A DNA stretch of 64,000 nt from Oryzias latipes (Eukaryota > Chordata > Actinopteri > Beloniformes > Adrianichthyidae), in NCBI RefSeq assembly GCF_002234675.1, contig NC_019871.2:20120604-20184603 (forward strand), in the 5' to 3' direction. Position 1 is the first letter of the stretch. Every line of letters begins with the position of its first letter. The notes under the pieces were generated by a model, which was not told the origin of the DNA, searched no databases, and worked only from the letters and a program-made list of their open reading frames with translations. A program made the translations under genes and the position numbers. This document shows positions 30,340-41,800 of this stretch, in pieces.

Positions 30340-30778
30340 TTTGACTGTCCCCACAACCACGGCTGGATGAAGCTCGTCTGCTAGACTTTTATATATGTAG
30401 TTGTAGATTTAGATAAGTTAATTCTTCTCTAAGAGTTCTGGTAAATCGCCTGTCCGTCCTGGGGGAGGATCCCTCCTTCATGTGGGCACCCCTGAGGTTT
30501 CTTCGTTTTTTCTGGTATCCGTTTTTTGGGAGTTTTTCCTTACCGCGAAGGGGGGTCTAAGGGCAGGGATGCCAGTATAGCTTAGTCAGTTTGTTAGTTC
30601 ATTTTAGTATTTTCCTATTAAACTCTTTGCATTCGTGATCCTTTTGAGTTCATGTTTTACCTCGAAGCCCATCGAGACGACTGTTGTTGTGATTTTGGGC
30701 TATACAAATAAAATTGAATTGAATTGAATTGAATTGAATTGAATTGAATTGAATCTAATTGAATTGAATTGAATTCGG
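30340..30778 (+). repeat. Second LINE 3' end with (ttgaa)n tail
   Basis: The segment ends gattttgggctatacaaata followed by aaattgaattgaattg repeated to about 30775. The same body occurs inverted at 33318-33500 and in part at 37545-37620. The structure fits a retroposed LINE tail with a terminal pentamer array. Confidence 0.7.
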
Positions 30779-31091
30779 AGACATGGCCTTGAAATAAGAG
30801 CTTAGCTCTAACAGAGCCTTAAGAGTCCGAACTTACCAGCCCCAAGCCTCCTGCCTTGCTGCGCAACGCTGTACCAGACAGTTCGGCCATGTTATCCGTC
30901 TTTCCTCTTACCATCCGACGCGAGCCATTTTGCAGTTTAATCCAGGGGCTGCGGGCTGGAAACGGCCTCAAGGCAAACCCCGTACTCGGTGGACAGACGT
31001 CACTGCGGGAGATGTTAATAATGTTAATCCTTATTGCGTTGCTATGAAGAATGCCGAGCTTCTGGCACAAGACTGGAAAAAATGGAAAACC

Positions 31092-31092
31092 C

Positions 31093-31128
<36 letters not shown>

Positions 31129-31130
31129 GT
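31092..31130 (+). repeat. (GAT)n microsatellite at a LINE end
   Basis: Roughly twelve consecutive gat units close the LINE relic. Terminal simple repeats of this kind are common at LINE 3' ends. Confidence 0.85.
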
Positions 31131-31228
31131 TAAATTCTTAGGCAGTTTTCCTTAACAATTAGTGTATTTCCTTTGACTCCATTAAACATGCATGGATAAT
31201 AGGTGATAATATTAATCTACTCTTGCAG

Positions 31229-32793
31229 ATAATGCAGGTAAAATAACATTGAAACTCAGAATTACTCCGGACTTGGCTCCAGAATTCCAGCTGGTGGTTT
31301 ATGCTGTCCTCCCTAGCAAGCATGTGATTGCCAGCAGTGGAGACTTCTCCACAGAAAAATGTTTCTCAAATAAGGTGAGATTAAAAATAATTGAGACTAA
31401 CAGCCTATTAAAAAAATAATCAGAAAAGCTAAACTAAGAGTAGCATCAAAAATTCACATTTTTAAACAGAAAAATGTGATGTTTGAAAAGCATTACTATA
31501 CTCCTAATATAAAATATAAAAAAATACTCAAACAGTCAATTAATTGTAGTAAAGCTTTTTTTCTGGTTGATAATGGGTTAAAGCCTAATGACTAGATGTT
31601 ATTTTCTGTCTGTGTTCATAAGGTGTCGCTGACGTTTTCCCCGTCATCAGCCGTCCCAGGAGAGCAGATCAAACTCCAGCTCACTGCCCAGCCCAATTCT
31701 CTATGTGGTCTCAGTGCAGTCGATCAGAGTGTGTTGATAAATGACCCTGGGAAGACCCTTAGTGCAGACAAGGTAACATGAAATGGACTGTGACAGATGT
31801 AAAGTTAATAAAGGAGAGATTTTAGGATTGCAAGTAAAGATGTATGCAAGTAAAGATGTATTTGTGACACAGAAAGATGTGCATGAAATAAATCCATCGT
31901 TATTTGCAGTCAGTCTCTGTGCTGATTATGTAAACCTCAGAGCCTAGATGCTGATAGTAGTTAAGAGGTAGACCATCCAAAAACATTGTTGTGGTTTGGA
32001 GAACGGAGTGAAGGATGGCCACCAAAACCAGCTAGAATCAGGAGAGACTACCATCCATGAAATTAAAAGCAAAAGATTGGAACTTTGGATTACTGAATTT
32101 TAGGAACAATTTTAAAAAATGTCAAATAAGTGATTTTTTTTCAGTGTGCAATGTAAAACATTCATCAACAAATTTGGAGGCTTTACTCAATGCTGCAGCC
32201 CAGATGATAAGGACCAGTTTTGGCACATAAATTGAATTGAACTGAATTAAATTGAATTGAATTACACTTTATTAATCCCCCGAGGGGAAATTAGGTTCCA
32301 GTAGAACTCGAACAAGATCAGATATACAACAGAAATACACACATACATTTTAAGTTGACTGAGGTTGCAGCTGTGACGTCAGCGCACCTTCCTTAGCGTG
32401 TAGATGGTTTACAATATGGGGAGGGGGGGGGTCATTGGTGACAAAAAAAGTTTATTTGTATAGCACAATTCGTTCAGACAGTAATTCAAAGTGCATTAAG
32501 TCATATGTCAACACTGCGTCCAATGTGTAGATACAAGGAAAAACTAGTAGACCAATTTGTTTGTTTGTTTAGAAACAAAACTCAATTTCTTCTTCGTTAT
32601 ATTGTAATTGTCAATTTGCTAGTCATATGAATTACATTTTGACCTTTTTCAGATTTTTGATTTATTACCTGTAAAGAAAGCATCTTCTGTTCCACATGAA
32701 GTTGAGGGCTCTATGGAATGTTTGACTCTGAGACACAAGAGGTCCAGCTTGTCATATTATCTGACCCCTGATGAGGCCTATAAAGTGTTCCAG
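31229..32793 (+). other. A2M exons 14-16: MG6 region up to the bait
   Basis: The exons encode LKLRITPDLAPEFQLVVYAV, VSLTFSPSSAVPGEQIKLQL, LCGLSAVDQSVLI and LTPDEAYKVFQ. The 'S..CGL.AVD.SV' block is a hallmark of A2M-type proteins. All frames are open and phases match. An L2-like LINE tail lies in the intron at about 32225-32330. Confidence 0.88.
32225..32335 (-). repeat. LINE tail in A2M intron 15
   Basis: The text aattgaattgaactgaatta then acactttattaatcccccgaggggaaatt is the reverse complement of a common fish LINE/SINE end (aatttcccctcggggg...aataaagt) with a pentamer tail. Confidence 0.6.
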
Positions 32794-32885
32794 GTAATTT
32801 AAACATGTGCTGCAATTCAGATCCTGAAATGTATTTATTAATTTCTTACAGTTTACTGTTGTCATTGTAATTTTGTGTTTAACAG

Positions 32886-33196
32886 GGCGTAGGTTTGAAG
32901 ATTGCAACTAACTTGATGATTCGATTCCCCCGGTGCATTATGTATAATGGACTAATGTACAACCTAAGTTAGTCCAAATGCTTTTGTAGAAAAGTTCAAA
33001 TGATTCTTAAACCAGACATGATGGAATATGCTTTAAGAGTCTTTTTTTCTTTAATTACAGGATATCACGTACAATATACCCACAATTCCATATTTTATGG
33101 ACGGCCTCCTAACAGATCTTCATTTCATCCCCCACCAACACCAACAGTCCGCTCCTTTTTTCCTGACACCTGGATATGGGATCTGGTAGAAGTTGG
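32886..33196 (+). other. A2M exons 17-18: bait region
   Basis: Exon 17 encodes GVGLKIATNLMIRFPRCIMY and NGLMYNL, ending at a|gttagt. Exon 18 begins RYHVQYTHNSIFYGRP and ends TVRSFFPDTWIWDLVEVG. The stretch between the cysteine of PRCIMY and TVRSFFP is the bait, here only about 36 residues and rich in tyrosine, histidine and proline, with few basic sites (R in YGRPPNRSS). Bait length and sequence vary widely in this family and set which proteases cleave it. The specificity is not predictable from this alone. Confidence 0.8.
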
Positions 33197-33317
33197 GTAA
33201 GGCTCTGGAAGTGAAAATTAAATCTCTTTTGAAAAATTTATTTTTTTCTCTTTGCCAGTGAAAACCTTTTATGAAAAATACTTGAAACTACTTTTAAGGT
33301 CTCGACAAGTTATAATT

Positions 33318-33505
33318 CAATGTCAATTCAATTCAATTTTATTTGTATAGCCCAAAATCACAACAACAGTCGTCTCCATGGGCTTCGAAGTGAAACATGA
33401 ACTCAGAAGGATCATGAATACAAAGAGTTCAATAGGAAAATACTAAAATGAACTAACAAACTGACTAAGCTATACTGGCATCCCTGCCCTTAGACACCCC
33501 GCGAT
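33318..33505 (-). repeat. Inverted copy of the LINE tail at 30340-30778
   Basis: Starting aattcaattcaattttattt and gtatagcccaaaatcacaac, this is the reverse complement of the 3' end at 30530-30760, with few differences. Such pairs in one transcript could form an intronic duplex. Confidence 0.8.
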
Positions 33506-34479
33506 AATAATTTTGTTAAAAAAAGAAAATTTCAATTGACAAATTTAACACAGCTCACAAATGGATAAAGCTTTTGTTTTGGTGGATTAAATATTGGTTC
33601 AGCTCATTTTCAAGTTTAAAAAATAAGACATTTTTATAGTTATTTAGTTATACAGGTTAAACAGAAGAACCCAAAGATATCTAAAAAAAAAAAAAGAAAA
33701 AGTATGTGAATGCCATACTTAAATAACTTACAAGAAAGGTTAGATTTAAGTGCAACAGCACACGTCTGCACACTCAGACGTCCATGCAAACAAAACAGAT
33801 AAAATATCATGGATTTGGAGTATACTAAGAATCCTACCAAGCCTTAAAATGCATTTAAACTGTGCTAATGTGCGTTATTGCTATTGCTTACTGTGATCCA
33901 CTTGTTTTCTCTTCACGGTTTTATGTAGTATGACATTTCTGACACTACCCTTTGCATTTGTCCAGGCTTGGGGGCAATGCAAGTGCAGTGATCAGTGCAG
34001 TCATCTTTTGTAATTTTTAATCCCTTTTGCATATTTTTGGTTACTTTAATTTATTTTTAGCCTGTCTCTCCGTTTTATCCATCTCTTTTTTAGTTTTTAG
34101 TTTTTTAACCATTTAAAATTTATGACGTACTTTGTGTCACTTTTATTTACTGTTAAGTTTGTCATTGGCTTAGTTTTTTTGTCTCCTCTTTTTCTTTAAT
34201 TTCTTTTTAAAAGCACTTTTTGTCACTTTATTCACTTATTTTAAAGTTTTTTCAGCCATTTATTCTTTTGAGTTATTATTTTTTCTTTTATTAATTTTTT
34301 GGTTATTTTTTGTCACCTTTGTTTATTTAGTCGTGAACACACAGGATGGGTTATATCAGTCATTGCAGCATTAGTCTTCTGTTATGTTTTGTTTTTGCAA
34401 AAGTCCTAAAAAATGCGACCAAAGTTCTTTTTATGGCCTTCTCATTAGCCTAAATAACTACATTTAGTTTTCTTTTGTC

Positions 34480-35100
34480 CTGGCAGTAGGGTCCTCGCCT
34501 GTGGAGAGTCTCAGGGTCGCAGAGACTTTAGAGCTTTTTAAGAGGCTAAAGACCCACCTTTTTAATTTCGCTTTTATTTGATCTTTTCTGCTTATTTATT
34601 CTATTAGTTTATATGTATGTTTTATAAATATATAAATTATATTTATTCTTATATGCTATTTTATGTATTTAATTTAATTTTATGAATCTTTTTCTCAATT
34701 TTATGTTTTTATATTCATCTTATGTCTTCAATTTTAGTATCTTATCATGATTTTGGGCCCCAGTGTTTCTTGTGGGGATCTTTTCTGCCAGTGGTTGCCA
34801 ACTTGGTCGGTGGTTGTTGCTGTAGTTGTCACCCTTGCTGGGGCAGCTGGAGTTTAACTTTGCAGCTTCACAGCTGTGAAGTGGACCCCGTTGCTGTCCC
34901 AGTTTGGGTGGGCATTGTGGCGATGTTCCTATGACCAATGTGCTCCTGGTATGAAGAGATTCCTAAATACTCTTTCCTCACAGAAGTTACTTAGTCAGTA
35001 TTCATTGTGTGTGAGGGTAACAGAGGGGAGTGGGAAGGGTGAAAGGTGGGTTGGGTTTTTATTGTGTGTTTTGTGAGTTTGATCTGATATTTGATTTCAT
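34480..35100. other. Large intron 18, repeat-derived segments
   Basis: The piece around 34495-34570 (gagactttagagctttttaagaggctaaagaccc) resembles the ends of fish LINEs. The rest (33505-35100) is T-rich with no gene. Short open frames around 34720-35076 have no recognisable content. Confidence 0.35.
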
Positions 35101-35102
35101 GT

Positions 35103-35150
<48 letters not shown>

Positions 35151-35292
35151 TATCATAGAAGGGGTTTGTTCAAATATAAACCTGGTGTGTCAGAAGATTC
35201 ATAACCCTTTGTAAAAGTAAAATATGTCTAACACAATAGGCTTTCAGCTCTTATGTCTTTACTCAGCTGTTGGACTGAACAAGTAAAAAAAT
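35101..35292 (+). mobile_element. L1 3' end relic with (GA)n microsatellite
   Basis: A (ga)n run of about 44 bp (35105-35148) precedes agaaggggtttgttcaaata and further blocks matching the last 140 bp of the L1 at 12240-12380 (taaaatatgtctaacacaa, agctgttggactgaacaagt), followed by a short A-rich tail. Confidence 0.7.
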
Positions 35293-35409
35293 TATAAAAT
35301 AAACACATACAGACAAATAATATTTTTGTGGTACTGTAGCACAACCTGTAACACCGGTTTAACCATGCAACCATGTGATATGTCTTTTTTTGTGTCTCTG
35401 CTCTTTTAG

Positions 35410-36738
35410 AGAGTCTGGAACAAAAGATGTGTTCCTTACAGCTCCAGACACCATCACCACCTGGGAAACGGAGACTTTCTGTTTGTCCAGTCAGGGTTTT
35501 GGGTTGGCTCCTCGTAAGAAGCTTACAGTCTTTCAGCCTTTCTTCCTGGAACTGACCCTGCCCTACTCCATCATCCGGGGGGAAAGCTTTGAACTAAAGG
35601 CAACTGTCTTCAACTACCTGAACAGCTGCATCATGGTAATGAAGAAAATTCGGTGACCATTTTACATCTCAACAAACCCCATGAATGTGTTTTATAATAA
35701 CAAAAGAGAAATAAAAAATAGTTCTTGTGTGATCTCAAGGAAATATAAATTAAATAAATAAATAGATTCCCGATTCGATTATTCTGATAGTCTTGGATTT
35801 TAAATGTTAATTGTTTTAAAAAACATACAAAAAAAAAGTTATTGTTACAAACGAAACAAATTTCCATTTACATTTAGTCCTTTAACAGGTGATTTAATCA
35901 AAATAAGTAATAAGAATATAAAACAGGTAATGAGAAAAAACAAAGTCAAAGTCAGCACAATCCCATTTTAATGTTATTTGAAGAATTTTTCTTCAAGGAA
36001 TTCCTTATCCATCTGGCTGATAATCATTGTTGCCAATTTGGAAATGTTTAGTTTTATCTCCTTAAACAGTCAGCTAGAAACTCAGAGACTCTGAGGAGAA
36101 GGCCAAAGGGTTTGGGTTAACCCATGCATGTCTTACCCACTGGGTTTGTTAAATTTTCATCACTACATGCACCTAAAACAGAACATAATATAGTCTTAAA
36201 TTGTCTCAACTTAATCTTTACAGCTGAGTTCTTTTTATCCATGTCAGAAATCACACCCCCACCAACCAGCAGCGGAGTCCCCAAATCTCTGCTTCTCCTG
36301 TGAGAAATGTGTTTGTTGGATGGAGAAGCCCACATAAAAAATGTTAAACACAGTAACGTAAGGCCTTTTAGTCCTTATAAACAATGTCAGATTGTTAATA
36401 CACAAAAACTACATTTCTAAGTGCATGTGTTTTGTGAAAAACCTCTGTAAAAGTTATTTTAGCTATAAATGTCACCAAGTAACTTTTTTAACTGGAGCAG
36501 TAAAGAGCTGACATTCAACAAAGCGCGTAATAATAACGCTTTTAAAACACATTATTTTACTTTTTCAAATGTTACATTATCAAACAAAATTCTTCTTCAT
36601 CTATTGAACAGGTCAGAGTGACTCCAGGCGTCTCTTCAAGTTACATGATCACACCTGTCTCTACTGAGGAGTACACATCCTGTCTGTGTGACAGTGAGCG
36701 AAAGAGCTTCCACTGGAACATGAACCCCACAGCATTAG
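35410..36738 (+). other. A2M exons 19-20: macroglobulin domain 7 side
   Basis: The exons encode [56 protein letters not shown] and VRVTPGVSSSYMITPVSTEE. The 'PDTIT.W......S...G' and 'F.PFF..L.LPYS.IRGE.F.LKA.VFNYL..C' blocks are strongly conserved across A2M proteins. Both exons are intact. Confidence 0.9.
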
Positions 36739-36877
36739 GTGAAGCTCTGATTTCTTGACATCACAGCCGTTTTCTCGTTTGTAACATATTTTATATATTC
36801 CATAAAATGTACTTAGATCCTTCTGGAATCTACAGATATTTGTCATACAAGCCATGACAGATATTTTTTGTCTTTAG

Positions 36878-36977
36878 GGGTTGTAAATATAACCGTGACT
36901 GCTGAGGCTATCCTGTCACAAGCATTGTTCCAGAAAGGGGTCGCATTGACATAGTCACCAAATCTTTGATAGTAAAG
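36878..36977 (+). other. A2M exon 21: internal deletion and frameshift
   Basis: The exon opens in phase as GVVNITVTAEA and ends in another frame as TSIVPERGRIDIVTKSL. The frame change lies at about 36905-36915. Exon length is 100 nt where 2 plus a multiple of 3 is required, so continuing the first frame runs into TAG at 36951-36953. Both splice sites are good. The lost segment corresponds to the cysteine-containing loop before the conserved PERGR motif. This is the clearest single lesion in the gene. Confidence 0.85.
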
Positions 36978-37544
36978 GTAGGTGTTTTATTATAAAGATC
37001 ACAAAACTTGGCATGCATGAAAAAGTATGTTATTGCCCAGTAATTATCTGTTGACTCAGTATTTTGAGGTTTGGTTTATCAAGAAGATATTGATCCAAGT
37101 TTAAAAAAAAAGGCTACCATGCTGTGTTAAGTTTGTGTCCTTATAAATTTCCTGCTTTCATTTTGACACCCATATCAGAACAATGAGGTGTTGGGTCAAT
37201 AATGTTGTGCAGTTATAATTTATCTTTCATATTATTGTAAACTATTTGAAATTATGAATGATTGTATTTAAGTTATCACAGTAGCTTTTACTTCTCCCCA
37301 ATTTTCCATCAGGCTGAAGGAATTGAGGTTACAAAATCTTACAACTGGCTGTTTTGCCCAAAAGGTCAGTTTGTTTGTTTGTCGTCAAAGGAAATCAGCT
37401 TCTGGTTTTAAAGCTTAGGGGCTAATTAACACCAAATTCTCATCTCAATGCTCATCACAATTTAACTTTACAGCTAACAGAATAACACAAAGATGTAATA
37501 TAGCCATTAGGAAGTCAGCATCTTATCCCCACCCATGACATTGA

Positions 37545-37725
37545 TTCAATTCAATTCTATTCTATTTTATTTGTCAAATCCAAAATCACAACAACAGCTG
37601 TCTCAATTGGGCTTATATTTATAAGGCACTTCTTTACCAAAGGCCCAAAGAGTTTTACACTCACATTTTCATTCACACACACTCACAGGTTGATGGCAGC
37701 AGATGTTACCATCGGTAGGAGACAA
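37545..37725 (-). repeat. LINE/SINE-derived segments in intron 22
   Basis: The text gattcaattcaattctattc and ccaaaatcacaacaacagct matches the inverted LINE tail at 33318. It is followed by a second repeat-like piece (ttataaggcacttctttacc...actcacattttcattcaca). Confidence 0.55.
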
Positions 37726-38399
37726 CTATTCTTCATAAAACTGTGATTTCTTTTTCTAAGCAGAAGAAACTGTGATTGAGAAAACTGACCTACAGCTTCC
37801 TGACAATGTGATTGATGGGTCTGCTCATACATCAGTATCAGTCACAGGTAAATTTAAGGTTATGTCAAATTCAATTGCGACTTTAATCATTTTTTGTTCT
37901 GTTGTAGTAGTTTTTCTAGCAGTCTTTTAATTATGATTTAGCTGTTTTTAGCCACCATAAAAAACTGCCATTTTCTAGGACATAAATTTTGCAAAGCAGC
38001 AGTAGTTCATCAGAAATTTGCCTCTATATTTTGGGCAGAGTAAACCCGGCCCTTTCATCCTTCTGTTTACACTCTCCTGCTAGCTTACACCCAATCACAA
38101 CACCAACCTAACATTCAGTGCAGGAAAAATGGGGAGCAATGTTGCAGCTACCCAGCCATACAGTTTGGAGTCAAGTGCCAGCTCGGATGAGGAAAACCAA
38201 GACGTTATCGGATCTAGTCGTCCACAAGTAGATGCATTAGAAAGGGATTACGCAGGGAGCTTGTGGCCTTCCAATTGTAGCCTCTACGTCACAGCCACAA
38301 GCTATTTCTAACCGCATTTTTTCATTTGTTCCTGATTCACCACAATTTGAATTAAGAAATACTTAGAAATGCAGTTTTAAGCTTAATTTTCATAACATA

Positions 38400-39272
38400 C
38401 ACTATGGTACCAAAAGTATTTACTCACCCATTCAAATGGTCAGAATCAGGGGTCCTAATCACTTGGCCTTGCCAAAGCTGTATAAAATCAAGCACTCAGG
38501 CATGCAGACTGTTTCACAAACATTTGTAAAACATTGGGCTGCTCTCAGGAGCTCAGTGAAATCCAATGTGGACCTGTCATAGGGTACCACCTGTGCATCA
38601 AATCCAGTCCTGAAATGTCCTCGCTCCTAAATATTCCAGCCAACTATCAGCTCTTTCATAACAAAGTGGAAGAGTTTGGGAACAACAGCCACTCAATCAG
38701 AAAGCCAGGTAAACTGACGGAGTCCTCCACAAGAGTCCTCCACACGGAGGCAGACTGCCTTGTGTCGAGTGTGAAATTTGGTGGAGGAGGAATTATGGTG
38801 TTGGGTTGATTTTCAGGACTTGGGCTTGGCCCCTTAGTTCAAGTGAAAGGAACTCTGAATGCTTCTGGATACCAAAACCTTGTGGGAACAATTTTGAGTG
38901 GGCCCCTTCCTCTTCCAACATGACTGTGCACCAGTGCACAAAGCAAGGTCCATAAAGAAATTGTTTGCAGAGTCTGGTGTGGATGAACTTGACTGGCCTC
39001 CACTGAGTTGTGACCTGAACCCTATCGAGCACCTTTGGGATGAATCAGAGCAAAAACTGAGAGCCAGGCCTTCTCGACCAACATTAGTCTGTGACCTCAC
39101 CAATGCGCTTTTGGAAGAATGATGAAAATTCCTATAAACACACTCCTTAACCTTGTGGACAGCCTTCCCAGAGGAGTTGAAGCCGTAAAAGGTGCAAAAG
39201 GTGGACCGACATCATATTGAACACTATGGGTTAGGAATGGGATGGCACTTTAATACTTTTGGTAATATAGTG
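38400..39272 (+). mobile_element. Tc1/mariner-type transposon relic
   Basis: The ends are cactatggtaccaaaagtatt and its inverse aatacttttggtaatatagtg, preceded by TA on the left. The interior has a degraded Tc1-like transposase. In one frame (38898-39119) it encodes FQHDCAPVHKARSIKKLF, then LDWPPLSCDLNPIEHLWDE, the 'W P..SPDLNPIE..W' block holding the last acidic catalytic residue. Stops and frame changes occur upstream, so the copy is inactive. It sits in A2M intron 23. Confidence 0.82.
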
Positions 39273-39671
39273 TTTGTCCTCTATCATCAGAAAAATGCCA
39301 CAAGTTAAAACCAAAAATACAATCTTCATCGGAATGGGTCTTTAACTTAATGTTCCCTGTCATGCACATTACATGTCTTGTTATCCCCCACATTGGATCA
39401 CACACATCCTTTCAGTTCTAGTGCTGTACCAAAGCCTGCTCTCCAATCATACATAAACTGCAGGACCACCTGAGACTCAAGTGGAGAGGTCAGTTCAAGA
39501 ACAATAAATGCAGATCCAAATTTTTTCACTGACTCACACTAGAGCATTGCATTGCAAGAGCATTCAATTGATCTTAAATATTTTTTTAGTTTTGGACTGG
39601 AAAAATTAGTTAGTCCTGATAAAGTACACCATGACATGACTTGATTTTGAGTAATATGGCATTTATTTGAG

Positions 39672-40036
39672 ATGTCATTGGTCGTGCACTAAGGAACATA
39701 GAAGGACTGCTGAAGATGCCATATGGATGTGGAGAACAAAATATGGCTCTTTTGGCACCCAACATCTATATCCTCCATTATCTCAAGAACACGCAACAGC
39801 TGACCCCGGCCATCAAAAAGAAGGCTTTCAACTTTCTGACCAGTGGTTTGTTTCATTTACGTTTTTTAAAGACAATTTTCAAATGTTATGTCTTTACGGA
39901 ACAATGTAAGAAACTATCTCAAATGACTGTGTGTTTTGTGGGATTTCTTTTACTCCACAGGTTACCAAAGACAGCTGAACTACAAAGATAATCAAGGAGC
40001 ATACCGTACATTTGGAACAGGACTAGGGAACACTTG
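39672..40036 (+). other. A2M exons 24-25: thioester domain
   Basis: Exon 24 encodes [20 protein letters not shown], then [15 protein letters not shown]. The motif GCGEQN is intact, so the internal cysteine-glutamine thioester could form. It continues [18 protein letters not shown]. Exon 25 encodes [18 protein letters not shown] and GLGNTW, followed in phase 2 by exon 26. This is the reactive centre that covalently binds the trapped protease. Confidence 0.92.
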
Positions 40037-40545
40037 GTAAAAAGATTTAAACCACTATTGGATAATATGAACAGATATTCCAGTCAATGGATGTTATCCC
40101 AGCCTTTAACTGCAAAAATATCTGTGTAGCCATCTTTACTGACCTTGCAAAGGTGTTTGACTTGGTTGACCATAAATTCTTTATATGTACAGTACAGACC
40201 TCAATACCTTCCCATTCATTTCAATGAGAAGGTGTGTCCAAACTTTTGGTCTGTACTGTATGCTCTCATGTATTGGTCTGTCTTCTTCCTGCTGTGACTC
40301 TAGATGCTTCTCTGGCTGTGTCCAACTGGTGAAAGGTAAAAATATCATGTCTGAACCACTCACCATATCCAAAGATGTGCTGCAATGATCCATTTTAGGC
40401 CCCACCCTTATCTCAATGTACTATACATCAACAACATTTCCAAAGTACGTGAGATTTTCCAAATCCATTTTTATGCTGATGACACCATTATATACTCAGT
40501 TGTCCCCTTTCCATAATCTGGAACTTAACTTTACCAAGTTCTCAG
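40037..40545 (+). mobile_element. LINE reverse transcriptase relic with a mini-MITE inside
   Basis: Pieces TDLAKVFDLVDHKF (the 'D..AFD.VDH' box), FSGCVQLVKGKNIMSEPLTI and, in another frame, HFYADDTIIYSVVPF (catalytic YADD) occur in the right order for an L2/Rex1-like LINE. Frames are broken. A 69-bp TA-flanked element (40190-40258) sits inside it. Confidence 0.68.
40190..40258. mobile_element. 69-bp palindromic Tc1-type MITE
   Basis: The ends cagtacagacc and ggtctgtactg are exact inverses and are flanked by TA on both sides (40188-40189 and 40259-40260). The inner text ctcattgaaatgaatgggaa, read on the minus strand, and the phrase agtttggacacacc fit a common fish Tc1-derived miniature element. 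Confidence 0.8.
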
Positions 40546-40918
40546 AGTCCTGCACTTTGATTGGTTGACTCCCCCCTCCTTTAACCCTCCCTCCCCCCTA
40601 GTTCCATTATCGGACACAGATCAGTTTTGACACAAGTTTCTCACAAGGCATGTGTCAGAAGTCAGAGCGCCATTGTAGCGCAATTGTGATTTGCGCCAGC
40701 AGATTCACACACATGCAGAAGCACATTTGAGCAGTTGTAATCACAGATTTGACGTAACTCTAAATGATGACGTGCAAATGGGAATTTGTCAGTTCACAGC
40801 AGACGATTTTTACACACAGATGCAGATTTTTTGTGCACAAGTTTTCACTTTCTGTTTTACAAGTTCTCACATCAAATCTACAAGCTCGTCCATTTGGACA
40901 CATTTTTACCATAATACA

Positions 40919-41560
40919 GGGGTCAGCAATCTAGGGCATGCAGAGGGAACAGTGGTATGCAGGAGTGTGACAACAATACACACTTGATATTTTTTCTGCA
41001 GCATTTTTCAGATTTGAAAAAAAAGTGTCCAGTCACGCAGGGCTATTACTGTCACCCCCGCCCACCTAAACCCTATAAACACTTGAATGAATGCACAACG
41101 GTGCAACATATTTAATTTTTGAAAAAGCTGCAAAATATTCAAGAATACAGTCATATGAGCGCACTTTTCATATACTCTGCAGACTCGCTCATTCCATACC
41201 AACTACACTTCTTCTGCTGGCGTCAGCTACTGATTCATTTCCATAACCCCTGTACTAATTACACATACAATTACGACACGCAGGGAATAAGTTGGTAGTA
41301 TTCTTTTCGAGCCCCTTACCACAGGCCACAGTGTTTGAGTCATACCAACTGAAGACTGGTTAAACTACACATTAGCTTCACTAATGTTCTCTCTAAAGCA
41401 CTTAAGACACACCCTTACTGTTACATATCATTTGTGTGTTGATTTCAACCATCTTACCTGCGAAATCTACAATAATACAGTCATGCAATCACACTTGCTA
41501 ACATACTCTGCAGACTTGCTTATCACGTACTGACAGCACTTTTTCTGCTGGTGTCAGCCA
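40919..41560. other. Intron 25 DNA, repeat-like, unassigned
   Basis: A local duplication is present: 'tacagtcatatgagcgcactt...tactctgcagactcgct' at 41145-41190 recurs as 'acagtcatgcaatcacactt...tactctgcagacttgct' at 41477-41520, both followed by ttctgctggcgtcag or ttctgctggtgtcag. No gene is seen. Confidence 0.45.
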
Positions 41561-41572
41561 CAATATCTAAAC

Positions 41573-41800
41573 ATTCATTCATTTTCTAAACCTGTTTCAT
41601 CCCCTTCGGGGTCACGGGGCTGCCGGAGCCTATCCCGGCAACTTGTGGGCGAAGGCAGGAGATACCCTGGACAGGTCGCCAGTCTGTCGCAGTGCTACAA
41701 ATCATATACCCATGCACACTCACATTCACACCAAGGGGCAATTTAGAATAAGCAGTTCACCTATGAAGCATGTTTTTGGACAGGTCAAAAAAACCTACCC
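41573..41800 (-). repeat. RTE/Rex3-type LINE 3' end
   Basis: The text ccttcggggtcacggggctg, ggcaggagataccctggaca, ggtcgccagtctgtcgcag and caaggggcaatttagaat follows the well-known fish RTE-like 3' end in reverse orientation. No protein piece remains. Confidence 0.65.

Larger units (their letters stand above)
29915..31145 (+). mobile_element. LINE relic with reverse transcriptase end, hit by a second LINE tail
   Basis: The left part reads LTDLEYADDTILLSTSLSQL (the YADD catalytic box of reverse transcriptase). In shifted frames KTKFMQVGGGPN, SFGFLGSKVMANGDLKPEI and IYNLAVLSILFYGSAL follow. The right part (30793-31092) encodes a WKRPQGKPRTRWTDV piece and WKKWKTLM, then a GAT-rich tail. Between them sits a different LINE 3' end (about 30340-30775). 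Many frame breaks exist, so the element is dead. The clade is uncertain. Confidence 0.65.

Noticed and set aside
30700..30775. CRISPR-like regular repeats
   Set aside because: The ttgaa units are a LINE tail microsatellite without spacers. No CRISPR arrays occur in animal genomes.
38129..38311. 60-codon frame starting MGSNVAATQPYSLESSA
   Set aside because: It has a slight resemblance to N-termini seen in fish transposon-related proteins but no domain, no splice context and no continuation. Too weak to annotate.
40919..41250. Possible hAT (starts caggggtcagcaatc, later text cccctg)
   Set aside because: The right end does not mirror the left beyond six bases and there is no 8-bp duplication.
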